A stretch of DNA of 64,000 bases from Portunus trituberculatus (Eukaryota > Arthropoda > Malacostraca > Decapoda > Portunidae). The position numbers were made by a program, and so were the translations under genes. Below, one piece after another: positions 58,880-64,000 of this stretch (positions are counted from its first letter, which is position 1; every line of letters starts with the position of its first letter). The stretch covers positions 18,915,975 through 18,979,974 of the forward strand of contig NC_059294.1 in the NCBI RefSeq assembly GCF_017591435.1, written 5' to 3'. Under the pieces are notes generated by a model that was not told the origin of the DNA, made no database searches, and saw only the letters and a program-made list of their open reading frames with translations.

Positions 58880-61235
58880 AACCATGGAGGCTAATGGTGT
58901 GTCACAGGTGGTGAAATTTTACCTTCTCAGGGAGAACAAATCCTTCAGCTTATGCTGTTACCCTGTCTTCACCATTGGGCCCCTCCTGATCACAATCTCA
59001 TTTCTGTATCTTGTTCTATTTCTCCAATCCCTCCTCAGGATCCCCCTAAAGTGGAGGTACCTCTGGAATTTTATCTCTGCCAGATGGGGGGACCTGAGGA
59101 GGTATTATGCTGATTTTCCCTGGAATGATTACTGTTTCCATGTCAGAGACCCATCTCTGTATGCTGAATGCATAACAGGTGATAGTGTCTGGCATGGAGG
59201 TGTACATTCCTCATTCTTTTTCTCAATTTAAACCTAAACCTTGGTTTAACACAGTCTGTTCTCATGCTATACATGATAGAGAGGTTGCCCACAAAAGGTA
59301 CTTCAGCCTTCCATCTCCTGAATCTCATTCATTTTATATTTCTGCCCAGAATCATGCCAAGTGTGTTCATCAACTTGCAAAACACTCCTTCATAAATAGA
59401 AAATGTCAAAATCTTTCAAACTCTAACTCCCCTCGTAATTTCTGGCATCTGGCCAAAAACATCTCCAATAACTTTACTTCTTCATCTTTCCCTCCTTTAT
59501 TTCATCCTAATGGCACCACTCCCATTTCTTCTGGCTCTAAAGCTAACTTTTCTCACAAACCTCTGCTAAAAACTCCACCTTGGATGATTCTGGGCTTGTC
59601 CCTCCCTCTCCTTCCCCCTCTGACTATTTCATGTCTTCAATCAAAATTCTTCAAAATGATGTTTTCCATGCCCTCTCTGGCCTAAACCCTCAGAAAGCTT
59701 ATGGACCTGATGGGGTCCCTCCTGTTGTTCTCAAAAACTGTGCTTCTGTGCTTGCACCTTGCCTGGCCAAACTCTTTCAACTACGCCTATCGACTTCTAC
59801 ATTTCCTTCTTGCTGTAAGTTTGCCTACATTCAGCCTGTTCCTAAAAAGGATGACCGTTCTAATCCCTCAAACTACTGTCCTATAACTTTAATCTCTTGC
59901 TTGTCTAAAATTTTTGAATTTATCCTCAATAGAAAGGTTCTTAAACATGTCACTTCACAATCTTCTATCTGATCGCCAGTATGGCTTCCATCAAGGTCAC
60001 TCTACTGGTGATCTCCTGTGTTTCTTACTGAGTCTTGGTTATCCTCTTTTAGAGATTTCGGTGAAACTTTTGCTGTCGCATTAGACATATCAAAAGCTTT
60101 TGATAGAGTCTGGCACAAAGCTTTGATTTCAAAATTGCCCTCCTACAGTTTCTATCCTTCTCTCTGCAACTTTATCTCAAGTTTCCTTTCTGACCGTTCT
60201 ATTGCAGCTATGGTAGACGGCCACTGTTCTTCTCCTAAATCTATTAACGGTGGTGTTCCTCAGAGTTCTGTCCCATCACTCACTGTTTTTATTATTCATT
60301 AATGACCTTCTTAACTAAACTTCTTGCCCTATCCACTCTTACGCTGATGATACCACCCTACATCTTTCCGTCCTTTTGGAGACAACCAACCCTTCAGGAA
60401 GTCAACAGATCATGCATAGATGACACAGAATGCCTGACTTTTGATATCTCTAAGATTTCTGATTGGGGCAGAGAAAACTTAGTAATTTTCAATGCCTCAA
60501 AAACTCAATTCCTGCATCTATCAACTCGACACAACCTTCCAGACAACTATCCCCTCTTCTTCATTGACACTCAACTGTCTCCCTCTTCCACACTAAATAT
60601 GCTCGGTCTGTCCTTTATTCATAATCTAAACTGGAAACATCACATCTCATCTCTTGCTGAGACAGCTTTTATGAAGCTAGGCGTTCTTTGGCGTCTCCGC
60701 TAGTTTTTCTCCCCCCTCCAACTGCTAACTCTGTACAAGGGCCTTATCCGTACTTGTATGGAGTACTCTTTGCATGTTTTATTAGATATGGTGGAATCAA
60801 AAGCTTTTCGTCTCATCAACTCTCCTCTTCTGACTGACTGTCTTCAGCCTCTTTCTCACTGCCAAAAATGTTGTATCCCTGTCTATCTTTTATCACTATT
60901 TTCATGCTATCTGCTCTATTGATTTTGCTAACTGCATGCCTTCCCTCCCGCAGCCTTGCTCCACAAGGCTTTCTTCTTCTCATCCCTATTCTGTCCATCC
61001 TTCTAATACAAGAGTTAACCAGTATTCTCAATCATTCATACCTTTCACTGGTAAACTCTGGAACTCCCTGCCTGTTTCTGTATTTCCATCTTTCTACGAC
61101 TTAACTTCTATTAAGAGAGAGGTCTCAAGACATTTGTCCCTGAATATTGACTAATTCTTTTTAACCTTTTATGAAGACTACAATTCCAGTGGGCCTTTTA
61201 TTTTTCTAATATTAATTTTTTTGCCCTTGGTAGTT
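58880..61235 (+). mobile_element. Jockey-like LINE copy J2
   Basis: It starts in the endonuclease (GPLLITISFLYLVLF and, in another frame, PLGPS-DHNLIS-like sequence near 58975). PWFNTVCSHAIHDREVAHKR follows (59179-59685), then KAYGPDGVPPVVLKNC, the reverse transcriptase, the C-terminal domain ending TSIKREVSRHLSLNID, and the untranslated CAGTGGGCC end. It is the longest Jockey-like copy after J1 and lies on the opposite strand. Confidence 0.8.
59179..60703 (+). pseudogene. Reverse transcriptase region of J2
   Basis: Frames at 59179-59685, 59580-59972, 60018-60302 and 60302-60703 carry NFWHLAKNISNNFTSSSFPP, QPVPKKDDRSNPSNYCPITL, LDISKAFDRVWHKALISKL and FLSDRSIAAMVDGHCSSPKS. The GVPQGSV block is changed to GVPQSSV. 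The YADDTTLH active-site box is intact at about 60347-60370, but in a frame different from that of the previous block. The copy is inactive. Confidence 0.75.
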
Positions 61236-61237
61236 TT

Positions 61238-61650
<413 letters not shown>

Positions 61651-61654
<4 letters not shown>

Positions 61655-62018
61655 GGTGACACTTATTTTAGTGTAAAATTTTTTTTAGAATTTCTACTGG
61701 GACGGCGGCGAATTGTGAGGTTTCGACCAAAAATGACGTGCATTAAATATTTTTTAAAAATATTGATATTTAGAGGTCGCTCAGTGAGGTGTAAAATTGT
61801 GATATTTATTCTGATTTTTTTCCCCGTATATTTGTTAAATATGTTTCGTGTTCAGTTACCGTGTTTAAATATTAGGATATGGCGATTGTTCTATGTTCAG
61901 TACCAATTGTTCGAGCTTGAAGGTCATTCCTTTCTATGTCCCCCTCATTCTGTGTAATGAGTATTAGCCGCTCAAAGGGCGGGGGTGTCATGGGCGTCAA
62001 TCTCCCACTCATTGTCGC
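61651..62018. other. Candidate terminal region of the right-end transposon
   Basis: Unique sequence from TTAGGGTGACACTTATTTTA, which starts exactly where the TA array ends, to the stop of the gene on the - strand. It may be the 3' flank and terminus of that element. The opposite terminus lies outside the window, so inverted repeats cannot be checked here. Confidence 0.35.
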
Positions 62019-63996
62019 CTAGTTTGGGTCTCGCAAGACCTGCTGACGGTAGGGAAGGACCTTGTGCGCCTCTACAACTTGTAACAGATACTGCTTTTGT
62101 CCTTCATCCTTGGTTAGGGCCAAGTTATATGTCTGCATCATAGCAACTCCGCGCTCCGCGAAGTCATTGACAACTCGAAGGGCTCTGATGCGGCGTTGGG
62201 CATCCAAGTAGGCCGGATCCTTGTTCCAGGCAGCAGGGTCACTGGCGAGAAAGGTCATATCGATGCTCATGAGCTGCAACAGCTTCATTGATCCTGTTGT
62301 CACAAAGTCCGCGATAGTCTTATTGGTGAAGGTGGCTTCTCTGGTGTCAACTGTGGCTCGACGTGGAGGGTCCTCTGAACCTTCTTGCTCCTTGGAGGCC
62401 TTCACCATATCTCGTTTTGTCGCTAGGCTAACGTTGTCGTCAAAGAACGCCAGAGCTACCAACCGCTCACTTAAATACCACATGTGGCGCCCCAATGTCG
62501 CAGATGTGGCTTTCGTCACATCCGTATCCGGGTAGGCCAGCAGGCTTTTCAGTAGGGCTAGGTCCTGAGCCGGAGCTGACGTTGGGTATGGAGCCTTGTA
62601 CCAGGGGGCCACATAGGTGGAGACGCTGAACTCTACGAACCGCTTGATCCTTGAATGCTCCGCTCGTGTTAGCTGGAATTTATTTTGGTCACGGAACAAG
62701 AACACCTTCACCGCATAAATTATTTTTGCCATCCATCGTGAACGATGTAGAGCACCAGGGCGGGTGATACGGATGCCTCGCTTCGGCTGGCCACCAAGGA
62801 CGATGATTGAAAGTTCAAGTAACTCACGGTAATCGTCTCGTGGGTGCTGCCCGTCGAGGAGGCGCTGAAACTCCACCAACAGATCATCACGTCGCTCACG
62901 GAGGTTTTGTGACATTTTGTCCATCTCCATTGCCTTCGGTGTCGTCCTGTCCAAGTATTCCCACTTTCCTTTGAACCTTTTGAAAAGTTGAATTTCAGGA
63001 CCGCTAGAGGTCCAAAGCAAGTGAAGAACGCTTTCTCACAGATTAATTCGTAAATGTGGTGGCGACAGGCAAGGTGGAGGACATCACGCCCTAGTCGTTG
63101 CTCTACAATGGAACATGCCCTGCTGCCAAACCAGTGTTAGAAGCGGTGGTGTCAAGGAGAGAGCAACCACCCGATTCTCAACTCCCCAATCTTCGAGTGT
63201 TGTTATAATGGCGTGAGCAGCGGCCTGTCCGGTTCCATTGGGGAGACTAGGCACAGCGAGGAGCTTTTCCACTCCGTCTCCGGAAACCAGTACTGGAAGA
63301 CGGTCGACGGCTGGGCCTCCATCCGCTGTGGGGATGATCTTACCATCCCAATGAACAGTGAGCGGAACGGACGGCTTGAAGGATTTCTTGATCTCCGCAG
63401 CCGCTACAGCGGAATTTTCGCCGATCCCGTCGGAAGGACTCACGATTTATCACGAGTTGGTTGGGATCGTGTCCGAGGCTTCGAGCAGCAGCACTGACGA
63501 GGTGAACTGCGTCACGGTCGGAAGTCAAGGTCCGATCCAATGCGGCAGACAAGTGACTGTCCAGTACCTTCTTCGATGATCGCGGACGCTTAGACGGGGG
63601 CATCTGGGACGCAGATGGACCAGCGCCTTCATCAAATGGTCGTTTTGGGGAGCACGTTGAACTTGAGCTCGATGAAAGTTCGGCCGTTTCATCCACCTTC
63701 TCTTGCTCTTGAAGAGCCTTTGTCACACGGCGTTGCTCCTCTTCTTTTCGTTTCTTGCGTCGAGACTCTTGCTTTGCCAGGGACATGTCCCTTGAAATCA
63801 TCGACCCTCGCCTTCCTTCCTCCCTCTGAGCCTTCAAAAACTCCCGATCTTCTTCCAGCGTGATCATCGACATCGCATTTGCGTGAGCAATGTCGAAAAG
63901 ATTTTCGAGCGAGTCAACGAACTTTCGCTCATTCGCCTTTTGGGTCGCTGTTGCTCTGTTCTTGTTCTTTTTCAGTGCCACCCATTTCTCATACAA
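62019..63996 (-). pseudogene. RNase H-fold, hAT-like transposase-related gene, frameshifted
   Basis: Three - strand frames join into one protein: 63996-63340 (MYEKWVALKK..., an acidic and basic region, then SHLSAALDRTLTSDRDAVHL), 63443-63084 (SVPLTVHWDGKIIPT, LPVLVSGDGVEKLLAVP) and 63020-62019 (PEIQLFKRFKGKWEYLD to FAERGVAMMQTYNLALTKDE). Between the last two, in other frames, lie LDTTASNTG (63156-63131) and ACRHHIYEL (63067-63050). Two aspartate motifs followed by a C-x-H-H block are the order seen in hAT transposases. Similar proteins are, from memory, widespread and uncharacterised in arthropods and cnidarians. At least three frame breaks make it a pseudogene, unless they are sequencing errors. 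GC content is higher than in the neighbours. Confidence 0.6.
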
Positions 63997-64000
63997 ACGG

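Noticed and set aside
62221..62535. + strand frames inside the right-end gene
   Set aside because: They are antisense shadows of the - strand frames, which carry conserved motifs.

Overview
This is an intron-rich eukaryotic nuclear window. Its transposon complement and microsatellite load (AC, CT, TA and TCTA tracts) fit an arthropod, most likely a decapod crustacean. That assignment is inference from the repeat style. No prokaryotic gene, rRNA or intact tRNA is visible.

One host gene can be recognised. Seven exons on the + strand (15862-15996, 39641-39815, 45907-46018, 52467-52650, 53109-53250, 53385-53473, 56745-56929) join in a single open frame through GT/AG splice sites. They encode the first nucleotide-binding domain, the linker and the first helix of the second membrane domain of an ABCC (MRP4-like) exporter. 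Walker A, Q-loop, LSGGQ, Walker B, D-loop and H-loop are all present, so this part of the gene looks functional. Exons for the first membrane domain and the second half lie outside the window.

The rest is mobile DNA, mostly inside the introns of that gene. From 1 to 15.7 kb (all +) and from 19 to 38.3 kb (almost all -) there are head-to-tail chains of non-LTR retrotransposons of one CR1/Rex1-like group, here called families A to G. Their domains are a coiled-coil/ORF1-like region, an endonuclease (EEP) and a reverse transcriptase. Each copy ends in a duplicated 14-bp motif followed by an AC tract, and the next element starts directly in that tract. Two tRNA-derived SINEs sit in the same kind of AC junction. 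A second LINE type, Jockey-like (J1-J5), lies at 30-33, 44, 50.6-51.6, 54.6-55.5 and 58.9-61.2 kb. A third, CR1-like element K (40.1-43.6 kb), carries a GDSL/SGNH hydrolase remnant. All reverse transcriptase frames are broken, so every copy here appears dead or non-autonomous.

From 47.1 to 50.5 kb four Tigger/pogo-like DNA elements with different terminal inverted repeats are strung together by TA arrays; one keeps the start of a transposase and another contains a 0.7-kb palindrome. A fifth lies at 53.6-54.2 kb. A second long palindrome (55.7-56.4 kb) carries a Penelope-like, possibly hammerhead-ribozyme motif. The right end (61.65-64 kb), richer in GC, holds a broken gene on the - strand whose motifs resemble an RNase H-fold, hAT-like transposase.
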